Of a stretch of 64,000 bases of DNA, positions 1-10,400 are shown one piece after another. The stretch covers positions 1-64,000 of the forward strand of contig NZ_CANMIW010000008.1 of the NCBI RefSeq assembly GCF_947498005.1, written 5' to 3'. The first letter of the stretch is position 1. The number at the start of each line of letters is the position of its first letter. Source of the DNA: an uncultured Winogradskyella sp. GTDB lineage: Bacteria > Bacteroidota > Bacteroidia > Flavobacteriales > Flavobacteriaceae. The notes under the pieces were generated by a model. It was not told where the DNA came from. It did not search any database and saw only the letters and a program-made list of their open reading frames with translations. The position numbers and the translations under genes were made by a program.

Positions 1-2003
1 GCATCTTCAAAATTTAAATGGTAACTAACCGTGAAATCTGTAGACGATTGACTTCCTAATATTAACGCCGTCTGTGTACTTAAATCGAATTCTTCAAAAC
101 CATCATTACTAGAATCATCACATAACTCCAAGTCTGAAACTGGATTGATTGTAGGTTGTCCCGCAACATTTAAAGTAAAAGATAAAATTTCATAACAATC
201 CGTATCTAAATATTCTACTCTTACATGTATCGTTTCTAAATCTACACCTGAATAACTACTCGTATTAGTTATTGCAGAGGCATCTGCTTCCGCATCTGCG
301 AATGAATTATGATATGTTACCACATAATCCGTTGAATTATCAGTATTTGCGAGAATCACAGAAGTATTCGACTCTAAATCAAATATGTAAGGAGGAATTC
401 CTGTATCACACAAATATAAATTACTTGGTGCTTCAGTAACAATTTCTGGATAAACATCAAAACATACAACTTCCGTATACTCGCAACCAAAATCATCCAT
501 AACTCTGTAAGTATAACAATGTTGACCAGCTGTATCTGGCAGCACAGTTATATCATTACCTGATGTACTAGTAATTGTTGGGTCTGCATCCCAAGCTTCA
601 GAAGTAATAACAGGTGTAAAAGAAAGTTCTGGTGGCTGCAAATTTGGATCGAAATTAATAACCCATGAAAAGATAGTACCATCATCTACGGTTAAATTAT
701 CAACTACTCTAATAGTCCAATCACCATTTAAGGGACTTCCTAATAAGCTTGAGAAATTATCAACAGGTAAATACGTACCAGGAGTCCATGATGCAGAAGG
801 AGGATTCGATCCTGCTGTAATAGTAGGTCCTTGATTTAATAGAACTGATCCTGAAAGAGAAAAACAGTAATCTGCACCAATTCCTGGCACCTGATTATCT
901 AAATTATTTGCTCCACCAAAATAGGTTCCACCTCCACCTCTATCATATAATTGGGCAACCTGACCTGATGGACTTATAATATCGATCTCTAAATCGTTAG
1001 ACCATGAATGCTCCATGTTTATACAAATCTCAACAATCTGATTCACATCTGTTAAGGTTTGATTGGAATCATAACAATCTACAGTTATCGATGTTTCATA
1101 AGTAGCTCCTGATTGATCTGGTAAAACAGTAGTTCCACTGGCAGGAGGTGTACAATCATTTATAAATTCTACTGCATTAACCACACCCGAAATGGTAGTA
1201 CTTTCTCCAAAACACAAACTTGGTGCATCAAACACAGTTCCTGCCGCTTCAGTGCCTGTAAAATCTGGTTCTGTAGCGACTTGTATAACTTGATTTATCA
1301 AATTCGTATTTGAACAACCTTCAGGAATTACAGTTGTATTAGTATCATTTATATTCAAATTAACAATATACACGCCTGGCGTGTCATAAGAAAATGTAGC
1401 TGTTTGACCGTCAACAGTATTTCCATCTCCTAGATCCCATTGGTACGAGGCACCTGTTCCATCTAACGAAAAATTTCCACTACCTGTTAATGTAATTTCT
1501 TCATTAGGACATACTCTAATATAACCATCACCATTTGGTGTTGGCGAATACGTATCAATTTGAGATGTAATAGTCTGACAAGGTGTTAAACATGAAATAT
1601 TAGCTACCCATCCTGTGGTATTACCATTATCATTTGAAACAAATTCTATGGTAAGACAACCACTCGCATTTCCTGCTGTTGCAGTTACCAATCCTGGACT
1701 ATCAACTCCAGAAAACGAACCAAAAGCGGTTGCTGCATCAACTACATCACCATTATAAATGGTCATAACGTCTGCATTTAACTGCGTGCTAAATTCCGTA
1801 AAGTCTATCTGTACTTTCTGTTCTGCATTTTCAGGACAAATCGTTAAAACAAAACTTTCATCATTTCCATAAGGTCCAAATTCTCCACCTGAGTCGTAAA
1901 AAACGCCTCCACATTGACTGACCGTTGCTGTTTGCATTAATACATCTTGCCCTATAACTAAAGAAGAACATAATAATGCTAAAATTGTAATTATATATTT
2001 CAT
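1..2003 (-). CDS. Large secreted surface protein with CUB, PKD and P domains (C-terminus outside window)
   Basis: An open frame runs leftwards from an ATG at 2001-2003 through the window edge, so at least 667 residues are present and the C-terminus is missing. It starts with a signal peptide (MKYIITILALLCSSLVIGQ). A CUB-like domain follows (about residues 24-128), then a PKD fold (about 180-212, with WDLGDG and the YDTPGVYIVNL strand). Next comes a proprotein-convertase P-domain-like beta sandwich (about 304-454, with IEICINMEHSWSNDLEIDI). Towards the edge are repeats with 'LCDD.SNDGFEEFDL' and 'FADAEADASAITNTSSY', a style typical of flavobacterial type IX secreted, gliding-associated proteins. 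I infer a cell-surface adhesin or secreted scaffold whose sorting domain lies off-window. It sits 15 bp behind the 153-aa gene and is probably transcribed from the ECF-type promoter at 2577-2607. Confidence 0.85.
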   Translation of the reverse strand, partial: MKYIITILALLCSSLVIGQDVLMQTATVSQCGGVFYDSGGEFGPYGNDESFVLTICPENAEQKVQIDFTEFSTQLNADVMTIYNGDVVDAATAFGSFSGVDSPGLVTATAGNASGCLTIEFVSNDNGNTTGWVANISCLTPCQTITSQIDTYSPTPNGDGYIRVCPNEEITLTGSGNFSLDGTGASYQWDLGDGNTVDGQTATFSYDTPGVYIVNLNINDTNTTVIPEGCSNTNLINQVIQVATEPDFTGTEAAGTVFDAPSLCFGESTTISGVVNAVEFINDCTPPASGTTVLPDQSGATYETSITVDCYDSNQTLTDVNQIVEICINMEHSWSNDLEIDIISPSGQVAQLYDRGGGGTYFGGANNLDNQVPGIGADYCFSLSGSVLLNQGPTITAGSNPPSASWTPGTYLPVDNFSSLLGSPLNGDWTIRVVDNLTVDDGTIFSWVINFDPNLQPPELSFTPVITSEAWDADPTITSTSGNDITVLPDTAGQHCYTYRVMDDFGCEYTEVVCFDVYPEIVTEAPSNLYLCDTGIPPYIFDLESNTSVILANTDNSTDYVVTYHNSFADAEADASAITNTSSYSGVDLETIHVRVEYLDTDCYEILSFTLNVAGQPTINPVSDLELCDDSSNDGFEEFDLSTQTALILGSQSSTDFTVSYHLNFED

Positions 2004-2018
2004 ATTATATAGCTTCTT

Positions 2019-2480
2019 TTATTGATATTGAGATTTAACTACTATATAATAATCAGTATTATCTACTTGATATATAGCGGCTGAACGAGAATGAAATTGA
2101 AAATTATACTTTAAAGGATTAAAGTTTGATGGATTAAAGTCTGAATCCCTTTCTAAATCTTTATTAAAGCTATTAAAAACGGTAACTTCAGATAGTTTTG
2201 TACAATCTTTCTTTTTTCCATTATTAGAGATTCTTTCTATAACAACTCTATTTCTGAGAATATTTTTTATACTCATTAAACGGAATGGATTATTATACAC
2301 ATACTTTTCTGCAAATTCTCCATAAACCTCATCAATTTGAGAACGTTCATTAGCTGTAAGCGGTAATTTTACGTTATCTCTAAATTCTATAACTTTTAAG
2401 GGTTGTTGCTTTGAAGATTGTTGACCTAATACTATTAAGGGTAGTAATGTTAAGGCCATTATAACAAATAGTTTTTTCAT
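2019..2480 (-). CDS. Small secreted protein of unknown function (153 aa)
   Basis: It has a cleavable signal peptide (MKKLFVIMALTLLPLIVLGQ) and a soluble region of about 130 residues with no recognised domain or lipobox. It begins an apparent two-gene operon with the large CUB/P-domain protein (15 bp gap). A perfect copy of the putative ECF promoter lies about 97 bp upstream of its ATG, so the mRNA would have a leader of roughly 90 nt. A periplasmic or surface partner of the downstream protein is plausible from context only. Confidence 0.75.
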   Translation of the reverse strand: MKKLFVIMALTLLPLIVLGQQSSKQQPLKVIEFRDNVKLPLTANERSQIDEVYGEFAEKYVYNNPFRLMSIKNILRNRVVIERISNNGKKKDCTKLSEVTVFNSFNKDLERDSDFNPSNFNPLKYNFQFHSRSAAIYQVDNTDYYIVVKSQYQ

Positions 2481-2576
2481 TATTCAAATGGATTTTTTAA
2501 AGTTTCGAAAATTAAGAAAATTTTGATTAAACCATTGTTAATTTGACAAGGATATTGACATTTTAACGGTTTTAAC

Positions 2577-2607
2577 TATATAACAGTTATATAAATATTT
2601 TCCCTAC
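2577..2607 (-). promoter_or_regulatory. Putative ECF-sigma promoter (copy 1), upstream of 153-aa gene and surface protein
   Basis: On the minus strand this reads GTAGGG (2607-2602), a 15-nt spacer, then CTGTTATATA (2586-2577). Both blocks and the spacer length are identical to the sites in front of fecR (33775-33805) and the 873-aa lipoprotein gene (33144-33114). The architecture (-35 with AGGG, -10 ending in TATA) fits an ECF promoter rather than the housekeeping TTG/TAnnTTTG type. Confidence 0.75.
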
Positions 2608-2631
2608 CTAATTCATCCTATTTTTATTGTT

Positions 2632-2639
2632 TATCTTTG
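2632..2639 (+). promoter_or_regulatory. Housekeeping -7 element for folE
   Basis: TATCTTTG matches the Bacteroidota -7 consensus TAnnTTTG and lies 38 bp before the folE ATG. No clear -33 TTG is seen at the usual spacing. Confidence 0.5.
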
Positions 2640-2677
2640 CAACTTGCTTTTAAAAACTGAAACACAATTATTTTAAA

Positions 2678-3355
2678 ATGAAAATCGACAGTGATTTTAA
2701 CGATATAGATGCTTTAGGAGATGACCACATTGGCACCTCTAGCGATACACCTTTAAGAACAGATGCTTTTAAGCTTTCGAGCAGTGAAAAAATTGATCTT
2801 ATTAAAGATGATGTAAAACATATTTTAGAAACCTTAGGATTAGATCTAAACGATGACAGTTTAAAAGGTACTCCAAACCGTGTTGCAAAAATGTTTGTAA
2901 ATGAAATTTTTGGAGGATTAGATCCTCATAAAAAACCAAGTGCCTCTACTTTTGATAATAAGTACAAGTATGGCGAAATGTTAGTAGAAAAAAACATAAC
3001 TGTATATTCTACTTGCGAGCATCACTTATTACCAATTGTTGGAAGAGCACACATTGCATACATATCTAATGGTACTGTTGTTGGTCTATCTAAAATGAAC
3101 AGAATTGTTGATTATTATTCTAAACGACCACAGGTACAAGAACGTTTAACTATTCAAATAGTTAAAGAACTTCAACGCGTATTAAATACCGATGATGTAG
3201 CTTGTGTAATTGACGCTAAACACTTGTGCGTAAACTCTAGAGGTATCAGAGATATTGAAAGTAGTACAGTAACTTCAGAATTTGGAGGAAAGTTTAAAGA
3301 AAAAGAAACACGAAGAGAACTACTAGATTATATTAAATTGGATACTAAGTTTTAA
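2678..3355 (+). CDS. folE: GTP cyclohydrolase I
   Basis: Converts GTP to 7,8-dihydroneopterin triphosphate plus formate, the first step of tetrahydrofolate synthesis; the same product feeds queuosine precursor synthesis, whose QueE is at 21347-21979. The 225-residue length is normal for the type IA enzyme. Zinc ligands are visible as Cys113 and His116 (STCEHHLLPIVG) and Cys184 (KHLC). The conserved block GLSKMNRIVDYYSKRPQVQERL follows the first motif. The ATG at 2678 follows an A-rich leader and a -7 element. Next is cysS, 34 bp downstream, probably co-transcribed. Confidence 0.97.
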   Translation: MKIDSDFNDIDALGDDHIGTSSDTPLRTDAFKLSSSEKIDLIKDDVKHILETLGLDLNDDSLKGTPNRVAKMFVNEIFGGLDPHKKPSASTFDNKYKYGEMLVEKNITVYSTCEHHLLPIVGRAHIAYISNGTVVGLSKMNRIVDYYSKRPQVQERLTIQIVKELQRVLNTDDVACVIDAKHLCVNSRGIRDIESSTVTSEFGGKFKEKETRRELLDYIKLDTKF

Positions 3356-3389
3356 TTCAATTTATTGATTCATTTTTCAAAATAGCATC

Positions 3390-4871
3390 ATGTCATTATA
3401 TAATACTCAAGAACTAAAAATATACAATACGCTATCTGGCGAAAAAGATGTTTTTCAACCTATTACGGAAGGCTATGTTGGCATGTACGTCTGTGGACCT
3501 ACGGTTTACAGTAATGTGCATTTAGGTAATGTAAGAACATTCATGTCTTTTGATATGATTTTTCGCTACCTCAAGCATTTAGGCTATAAAGTAAGATATG
3601 TACGTAATATTACTGATGCTGGTCATTTAGAAAATGATGCTGATGCTGGTGAAGACAAAATTACTAAAAAAGCGCGCTTAGAGGCTATAGAACCTATGGA
3701 AATTGTACAACGTTATACTGTTGATTTTCATAATGTACTTAACACCTTCAACTTTTTACCACCTAGTATAGAACCAACAGCGACAGGTCATATTATTGAG
3801 CAAATAGATTTAATTCAGTCCATAATAGATAATGGTTTTGCTTACATAGTTAATGGCTCTGTATATTTTGATGTCCATAAATATAACGAAACTAATGAGT
3901 ATGGTATTTTAAGTAAACGAAAGCTAGAAGACTTAATTCATAATACTAGAGCTTTAGATGGGCAAAGCGACAAGAAAAACCCACAAGATTTTGCACTTTG
4001 GAAAAAAGCTGAACCTACTCACATTATGCGTTGGCCTTCGCCTTGGAGTGATGGTTTTCCTGGTTGGCACTTAGAATGTACAGCAATGAGCACCAAATAT
4101 TTGGGTGAGTTTTTTGATATTCATGGTGGCGGAATGGATTTAAAATTCCCGCATCACGAATGTGAAATTGCACAAAATCAAGCTGCAAAAGGACAAGCGC
4201 CTGTAAAATATTGGATGCATGCTAATATGCTAGAACTTAATGGCGCTCGTATGAGTAAATCTACAGGTAATTATATTAATCCGGCAGAATTGCTTTCTGG
4301 TAAAAATGACATTATGTCTAAAGCTTATAATCCTAGTGTTATTCGCTTTTTTATGATGCAAGCTTCTTACAGGAGTGTTTTAGACTTAACAGATGCTGGT
4401 TTAGCAGCTGCAGAAAAAGGATTTCATAGATTAATGGATGCGTATGGCCTCATTGAGAGCTTAAAAACAGATACAACATCGTCATTTAATGTAACAGAAT
4501 GGAAACAGAAATGTTACAACGCAATGAATGATGATTTTAATACCCCTATTTTAATTGCCACACTTTTTGAAGCTGTAAAATTCATTAACCTAGTTAAAGA
4601 CGGAACTGCATCAGTAACTCCAGAGGATTTAGCAAGCCTGAAAGAAACAATTGATACTTTTGTTTTTGATGTTTTGGGCTTAGTTAACATCTCTAAAGAA
4701 AATACAGGTAGTGACAGATTAGCTAGTGCTGTTGAAATTTTAATAAACCTTAGAAAAGAAGCACGCTTAAATAAGGACTTTGCGTTATCAGATAAAATTA
4801 GAGATGAATTAGCAGAAGCTGGTATTCAACTTAACGATAGTAGAGAAGGGACTACATTTACGACTAACTAA
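3390..4871 (+). CDS. cysS: Cysteinyl-tRNA synthetase
   Basis: Charges tRNA-Cys with cysteine. It is a class I synthetase of 493 residues. The zinc-binding Cys35 lies in CGPTVYS, the HIGH-type motif is HLGN at about residues 44-47, and the KMSKS loop is MSKS at about 288-291. Further zinc-site residues lie in [10 protein letters not shown] and [10 protein letters not shown]. The DALR-type C-terminal helical region is present, so the gene is complete. It is followed after 2 bp by yidD. Confidence 0.97.
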   Translation: MSLYNTQELKIYNTLSGEKDVFQPITEGYVGMYVCGPTVYSNVHLGNVRTFMSFDMIFRYLKHLGYKVRYVRNITDAGHLENDADAGEDKITKKARLEAIEPMEIVQRYTVDFHNVLNTFNFLPPSIEPTATGHIIEQIDLIQSIIDNGFAYIVNGSVYFDVHKYNETNEYGILSKRKLEDLIHNTRALDGQSDKKNPQDFALWKKAEPTHIMRWPSPWSDGFPGWHLECTAMSTKYLGEFFDIHGGGMDLKFPHHECEIAQNQAAKGQAPVKYWMHANMLELNGARMSKSTGNYINPAELLSGKNDIMSKAYNPSVIRFFMMQASYRSVLDLTDAGLAAAEKGFHRLMDAYGLIESLKTDTTSSFNVTEWKQKCYNAMNDDFNTPILIATLFEAVKFINLVKDGTASVTPEDLASLKETIDTFVFDVLGLVNISKENTGSDRLASAVEILINLRKEARLNKDFALSDKIRDELAEAGIQLNDSREGTTFTTN

Positions 4872-4873
4872 GC

Positions 4874-5107
4874 GTGAAAAAAATATTAACATACCCTTTT
4901 TTATTACTGATTAAATTCTACCAAACATTTATTTCTCCCATAACACCTGCTACTTGTAGATATCAACCAACGTGTTCTCATTATGCCAAGGAGGCTTTAG
5001 AAGTGCACGGTTTTTTTAAAGGTGGTTGGCTTGCGATTAAACGAATTTTTAGTTGTCATCCCTTTGGAGGAAAAGGATATGACCCAGTTCCGCCAAAAGA
5101 CCATTAA
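4874..5107 (+). CDS. yidD: Membrane protein insertion efficiency factor YidD
   Basis: This 77-residue protein carries the YidD/UPF0161 signature: an N-terminal amphipathic or membrane helix, then [15 protein letters not shown] and the C-terminal [14 protein letters not shown]. In this family it assists YidC-dependent membrane protein insertion at the inner membrane. The start is GTG at 4874, only 2 bp after the cysS stop, implying translational linkage. The gene is too short for most homologues to be longer, so it is full length. Confidence 0.93.
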   Translation: MKKILTYPFLLLIKFYQTFISPITPATCRYQPTCSHYAKEALEVHGFFKGGWLAIKRIFSCHPFGGKGYDPVPPKDH

Positions 5108-5172
5108 TATTAAGTTAATCTCATTTTCTATCATCATCAAAATAGTATCTTTACCACATAAATTGAATATAT

Positions 5173-5997
5173 ATGTTTTTATTACAGATTGAATGGGATC
5201 CTATAAAATTTATTGATTTAGGATTTTTTAAACTTCATTTTTACAGCCTAATGTGGATTACGGCCTTTATTCTTGGCTTTCAAATCACTAAGCGCATTTA
5301 TAAAAATGAAGGTGAGTCTGAGGAATCTTTAGATTCATTGTTTATTTATTCTGTTTTAGGGATTATGCTTGGTGCAAGATTGGGCCATGTTATATTCTAC
5401 CAGTCAGAGCTTATTACCGAAGACTTTTTTAGCATCTTTTTACCATTTAAATTTAAAGGTGGTTTTGAGTTTACAGGTTTTCAAGGATTAGCTAGCCATG
5501 GTGCAGCAATAGCAATGATTATTTCTATGTACTTATATAACAAAAAAGTACTCCATAAATCTGTCCTTTGGATTTTAGATCGTGTGGTAATACCTGTTGC
5601 ATTAGGCGCTGTATTTGTAAGAATAGGAAACTTTATTAATTCTGAGATTATTGGAAAAGAAACGGGAAGTGATTTTGGTGTTATTTTTAAACAATTGGGA
5701 GAAACAGCCCCAAGACATCCTGCTCAATTATATGAAGCATTCTGCTACATATTTGTGTTCTTAATTTTATTTTACTTCTATTGGAAAACAAAAAAGTCTG
5801 AACAACAAGGTTTTTTATTTGGTCTATTCTTAGTATTACTTTGGTCAGTGAGATTCTTTGTGGAATTTGTAAAAGAAGCTCAGAACTTAGAACGTGCTTC
5901 TTGGGCACTCAATACTGGCCAATTACTCAGTATTCCGTTTATTATAATAGGACTCTATTTTATGTTTGTTTACAAACCCAAAACAAAACTAAGCTAA
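5173..5997 (+). CDS. lgt: Prolipoprotein diacylglyceryl transferase
   Basis: Transfers diacylglycerol from phosphatidylglycerol to the lipobox cysteine of prolipoproteins in the inner membrane. It has 274 residues with about seven hydrophobic segments. The signature blocks GARLGHVIFYQ, FQGLASHGAAIAM (catalytic His region), RIGNFINSEIIGKETG and PRHPAQLYEA are all present. The stop codon overlaps the ATG of the DUF192 gene (TAATG at 5995-5999). Its likely substrates in this window include the lipoproteins at 5997, 11298, 23713, 30468, 45803 and 47832. Confidence 0.96.
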   Translation: MFLLQIEWDPIKFIDLGFFKLHFYSLMWITAFILGFQITKRIYKNEGESEESLDSLFIYSVLGIMLGARLGHVIFYQSELITEDFFSIFLPFKFKGGFEFTGFQGLASHGAAIAMIISMYLYNKKVLHKSVLWILDRVVIPVALGAVFVRIGNFINSEIIGKETGSDFGVIFKQLGETAPRHPAQLYEAFCYIFVFLILFYFYWKTKKSEQQGFLFGLFLVLLWSVRFFVEFVKEAQNLERASWALNTGQLLSIPFIIIGLYFMFVYKPKTKLS

Positions 5998-6503
5998 TGC
6001 GACTCCTTCCTTATTTTAAAGTTACCATGATATCATTTTTTCTAATAATTGCGTCTTCTTGTAAAGAAGAAAAATCTACAAAAACGGAAGATAAAGTTAT
6101 TGTTAGCTTTAAAAAAGAAGGTCTCCTTTCACTCAAAAAAGCGAATTCTGATTCTATAATTAAAACTATAGATATTGAAATTGCTGACACCGATTACGAA
6201 ACGCAAACAGGTTTAATGTATAGAACTAAACTTGACACTAATCAAGGTATGCTCTTTATTTTTCCTAATGTACAGATGCGCAGTTTCTACATGAAAAACA
6301 CAAAAATACCATTAGACATTATTTACATAGACGAAGACTTATCTATTGTCAGTTTTCAAAAAAATGCAAAACCTTTTGACGAGACTTCACTTCCTTCAGA
6401 GGCACCAGCTAAATATGTATTAGAAATTAATGGTGGATTATCTGATGAATGGCAACTAAGTGTTGGCGATAAGATTAGTTTCACTCAAACAACAAATGAT
6501 TAA
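5997..6503 (+). CDS. DUF192-family lipoprotein
   Basis: A 168-residue protein with a lipoprotein signal (FFLIIASSC, lipobox Cys about 22) and a DUF192/UPF0127 fold: the ETQTGLMYRTKL motif, then GMLFIFPNVQMRSFYMKNT and PLDIIYID. The family is widespread but lacks an established function. The start is taken at 5997 because it overlaps the lgt stop in the classical TAATG arrangement and places the signal peptide at the N-terminus. An open frame extending upstream to a TTG at 5841 runs entirely inside lgt and was not used. ATG 6027 is an alternative start. Confidence 0.88.
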   Translation: MRLLPYFKVTMISFFLIIASSCKEEKSTKTEDKVIVSFKKEGLLSLKKANSDSIIKTIDIEIADTDYETQTGLMYRTKLDTNQGMLFIFPNVQMRSFYMKNTKIPLDIIYIDEDLSIVSFQKNAKPFDETSLPSEAPAKYVLEINGGLSDEWQLSVGDKISFTQTTND

Positions 6504-7359
6504 AGGTGCAGATGTAAATATCAACACACCCTTAGGACACCAAATAGGGCTAACCGTATTTAAACCTAAATCTTCAAACCAAAAAAGTATAATTATCTCA
6601 TCTGCAACAGGAGTTCTTCAATATTACTATAGTAAATTTTCTGTTTATTTTTCTGAATTAGGTTACACTGTTTACACGTTTGATTATTCCGGAATTGGAA
6701 AATCTAATAAGAATACATCACAATTAAAGTCAAGTATAGTCGATTTAAAAACTTGGGGTGAAAACGATCAAGCTTCAGTTATTGATTATGCTATACTTCA
6801 AAATACTGATCATAAATTAATATTAATTACACACAGCATTGGTGGTCAAATTTTGGCTTTCAATAAAAATGTTTCAAAAATAGATACTATTATAACTGTA
6901 GCTTCACAAAGTGGCTACTGGAAACATTGGAAAGGTTTTGAACGCCTTAAAATGATTACGTTTTGGTATGTTTTAATTCCTGTATTAACGCCTTTATTTG
7001 GTTATTTTCCAGCGAAAAAAATTGGGCTTTTTGAAAATTTACCAAAGTTCATGGCCTATCAATGGCAGCGTTGGGGCAAACACAAAGACTACATATTGAG
7101 TGAATTTAAATCTGATGAACTTCAATTCAAAAATTTTGATAGAAGCATGTTAGCCCTGAGCTTCCCAAATGATGAATTTGCAAGCAAATCTTCAGTAGAT
7201 TGGTTAGCAAATCAATTTGTAAATGCTAAAGTGGATAGACAACATATAGCACCTAATGATTTAAATATTGACAATGTTGGTCATTTTGGATTCTTTAGAA
7301 AAAAGTTTCAAGATTCATTGTGGAACATGATTAATGATTGGATAATAAATAAAGTGTAG
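6496..7359 (+). CDS. Alpha/beta hydrolase (COG4757-like)
   Basis: A serine-hydrolase-like protein of 287 residues. Visible features are the oxyanion strand region SATGVLQYYYSKF, the TFDYSGIGKS strand, the nucleophile elbow LITHSIGGQIL, and a C-terminal NVGHFGFFRK carrying the likely catalytic His. The elbow is T-H-S-I-G instead of strict G-x-S-x-G. The ATG at 6496 overlaps the DUF192 stop by 8 bp; a GTG at 6460 would overlap by 44 bp and adds no conserved sequence. The substrate is unknown. Confidence 0.82.
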   Translation: MIKGADVNINTPLGHQIGLTVFKPKSSNQKSIIISSATGVLQYYYSKFSVYFSELGYTVYTFDYSGIGKSNKNTSQLKSSIVDLKTWGENDQASVIDYAILQNTDHKLILITHSIGGQILAFNKNVSKIDTIITVASQSGYWKHWKGFERLKMITFWYVLIPVLTPLFGYFPAKKIGLFENLPKFMAYQWQRWGKHKDYILSEFKSDELQFKNFDRSMLALSFPNDEFASKSSVDWLANQFVNAKVDRQHIAPNDLNIDNVGHFGFFRKKFQDSLWNMINDWIINKV

Positions 7360-7364
7360 ACAAG

Positions 7365-7396
7365 AAAAAAGCCTTTCTATTAAGAAAGGCTTTTTG
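7365..7396. terminator. Bidirectional rho-independent terminator
   Basis: The 8-bp stem GCCTTTCT/AGAAAGGC (7371-7378 with 7383-7390) has an A-run on the left and a T-run on the right. It lies between the convergent hydrolase (ends 7359) and secDF (ends 7416), so it can serve both strands. Confidence 0.85.
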
Positions 7397-7415
7397 GTAT
7401 TCTATTTAAATCAGC

Positions 7416-10400
7416 TTAAGCGTCTTCTTCAACTTCTTTCACTTTTTTCTTAAGCGCTTCAGTAGCATTTCCTTTCTTAGCTGTATCATACATTATAGGT
7501 GTTGCTATAAATACAGAAGAATATGTACCTACAATTACACCAACAATTAATGCGAATAATAAATCTTTTAATGAATCTGCACCAAAAACAAACATCGCTA
7601 ATAATACTACTAAAGTAGTTAATGATGTATTTAATGTTCTCGAGATTGTACTGTTAATTGATTTGTTTATAGTGGTATCAAAATTCCAACCTAAGTTTTC
7701 ATTAAAGTACTCTCTAATTCTATCAAATACAACAACGGTATCATTAAGTGAGTAACCTATTACAGTTAAGATTGCTGCAATAAATGTTTGATCTATTTCC
7801 ATACTGAATGGCATAAAACGCCATGTTAATGAATAGATACCTAATACAATTAACACATCATGGAAAACTGCAGCTACAGCACCAAGTGAGAATTGCCATT
7901 TCTTAAATCTTAATAAGATATATAAGAATACCACAACTAAAGATCCTAAGATTGCCCAGATAGATGATTTCTTGATGTCATCTGCAATTGTTGGACTTAC
8001 CTTACTAGATAACATCTTTCCAATTTTCTTGTCGCCAGAACCATCCAAGAATTCAGCATATGTCATTCCTTCAGGAAGATATTTTTGAAGTGATGTAAAC
8101 AACATAGATTGAACTTTCTCATCTGCTTCAGTAGAACTATCTTCAACCATATATTTAGTCGAAATTTTTAATTGATTAGCTCCACCGATTGTTTTTACCT
8201 CAGCACTTTCAAATACCGCGTTAAGGTCGCTTTTAACTTCCTCTACACTCATATCTTGAGCAAAACGTACTTGGTAAGTTCGTCCTCCAACAAAATCAAT
8301 ACCTTGATCTAATCCTGTTGTAAATAATGAGCCTAAACTTGCTAAAATAAATACACCAGAAATGATGTAGGCGATCTTACGTTTTCTTAAGAAATCGATA
8401 TTGATGTTCTTAAATAAGTTTTTAGTTAAACCTGTTGAGAAATCTAATCTACCACCTCTATTTACATACCAATCAACTAACAAACGTGTAATGAATATTG
8501 CTGTAAATAATGATGTTAAAATACCTATGATTAACGTTGTAGCGAAACCTTTTATTGGTCCTGTACCAAATACAAATAAAATTAATGCTGTTAATCCTGT
8601 AGTAATGTTTGCATCTAAGATTGAAGATAAAGCATTAGAAAAACCATCCTTAATAGATTCCTTTTGAGATTTACCTTTTGCAAGCTCTTCTCTAATACGT
8701 TCAAAAATAAGTACGTTAGCATCTACCGAAATACCAATTGTTAATACAATACCTGCAATACCTGGTAATGTTAACACAGCTCCTAAACTTGCTAAAACAC
8801 CAAAGATTAATAAGATGTTAAACAATAAGGCGATATCTGCAAATCCACCAGCTTTTCCGTAGTAAAAAATCATCCAGATTAAAACAAATGCTAATGCTAT
8901 AATAAATGATTTCATTCCACTATCAATAGCCTCTTGTCCTAAAGAAGGACCAACTTCATCAGCTTGCACAATCTCTGCAGATGCAGGTAATTTACCAGCT
9001 CTTAATACGTTTGCTAAATCTACCGCTTCCGCTAAAGTAAATGATCCAGAAATCTGAGATCTACCTCCAGAAATTCCTCCAGATTGTGTTACTCCTGGCG
9101 CAGAATAAACGATGTTATCTAAAACTATTGCGATGTTACCATCTGTTAAATTCGCTTCTTTGGTCATTTCTTCCCAAATTTTTGCACCTGTAGGATCCAT
9201 TTGCATACTTACTGCTGGTCTATTTACTTGATCGTAATCTTGACCTGCATCAGTAATAACGGCACCACTTAACTTTGGCTCGTTATCTCTATTACCTTTT
9301 ATAGCGTATAATTCTGAATACTCAGAATCTTCTGCTTGAATTCCCCAAGCGAACTTTACGTAACGCATTTCTGCCGGTAACAATGCTCTATTTTTAGCTG
9401 CATTTAAATTTGCTAATACTGTCTCTTTATCTTTCTTTAAGAAAATTCCGATTACAGATCCTCCTCTTCCGAACTCCTGAATACCAATTGGGTATATATC
9501 AGCTAAACTTGTAGCACTTGTAGAATCAGATTCTATTTGACCCGTTAAATCATCAATAGCATCTGAAGTTGCATCTTGCTCATCTTCTACTTCTGCAACT
9601 TCCTCTACAGTTTCTTTGGCTTTATTTTCCTCAACCATTTTCTGGTTAACTTCCATGATATATGGTAATACATCTTGTGCTTTGTAAGTATCCCAAAACT
9701 GTAATTGCGCTGTTTTAGTTACTAAATCCTTAACACGCTCTATATCCTTAGCTCCTGGTAATTCTAAAAGGATACGACCAGAGTTTCCTAAACGTTGAAT
9801 GTTTGGAGACGTTACACCAAATTTATCAATACGTTTACGTAATACCTCAAAAGCAGATACAATAGACTCATCTATTTTAGTTTCAATAATACCTTTAACC
9901 TCATTATCTGACATATCAGAAGAAATAACTCCTAAATTAGATCGGTTAGCAAAAATATCTGGAGACGCTAATTTAGTATCTCCTTTTATTGCATCAAATG
10001 CTGTGAAAAATGACTGTAAATAAGAATCTTGTGAATCTTTTTGTAATTCCTCAGCATCATCTAAAGCTTTATTAAATAAAGGATCTTTACTATTATCAGA
10101 TATTCCTTTTAAGATATCTCTTACTGAAATTTGTAGAATAACATTTATACCACCTTTAAGGTCTAAACCTAAATTCATGGCATTGTTCTCTACTTCCGTG
10201 TAGTCATATTGTGCTATTCCTAAATTATAGACATCAATAGACTCAAACTCGTCTCCTACTTTTATTTTCTCAGTTTTTAAAGAGTCTAAGTAATGTACTT
10301 CTTCTATACCTCTCTTAGTTTGGTAGTCCTCTACCGTGTCTGCGTATTTAGCTACTGCTGCTTGTTTTGCTTCATCTTCAATTTGATTCGCTTTAAACGT

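Noticed and set aside
5841..5996. Upstream extension of the DUF192 gene to a TTG codon
   Set aside because: It runs within lgt, and the real start at 5997 overlaps the lgt stop and begins a lipoprotein signal.
8401..8667. Open frame antisense to secDF (also 9799-10023)
   Set aside because: Lies completely inside the well-supported secDF gene, with composition reflecting the opposite strand.
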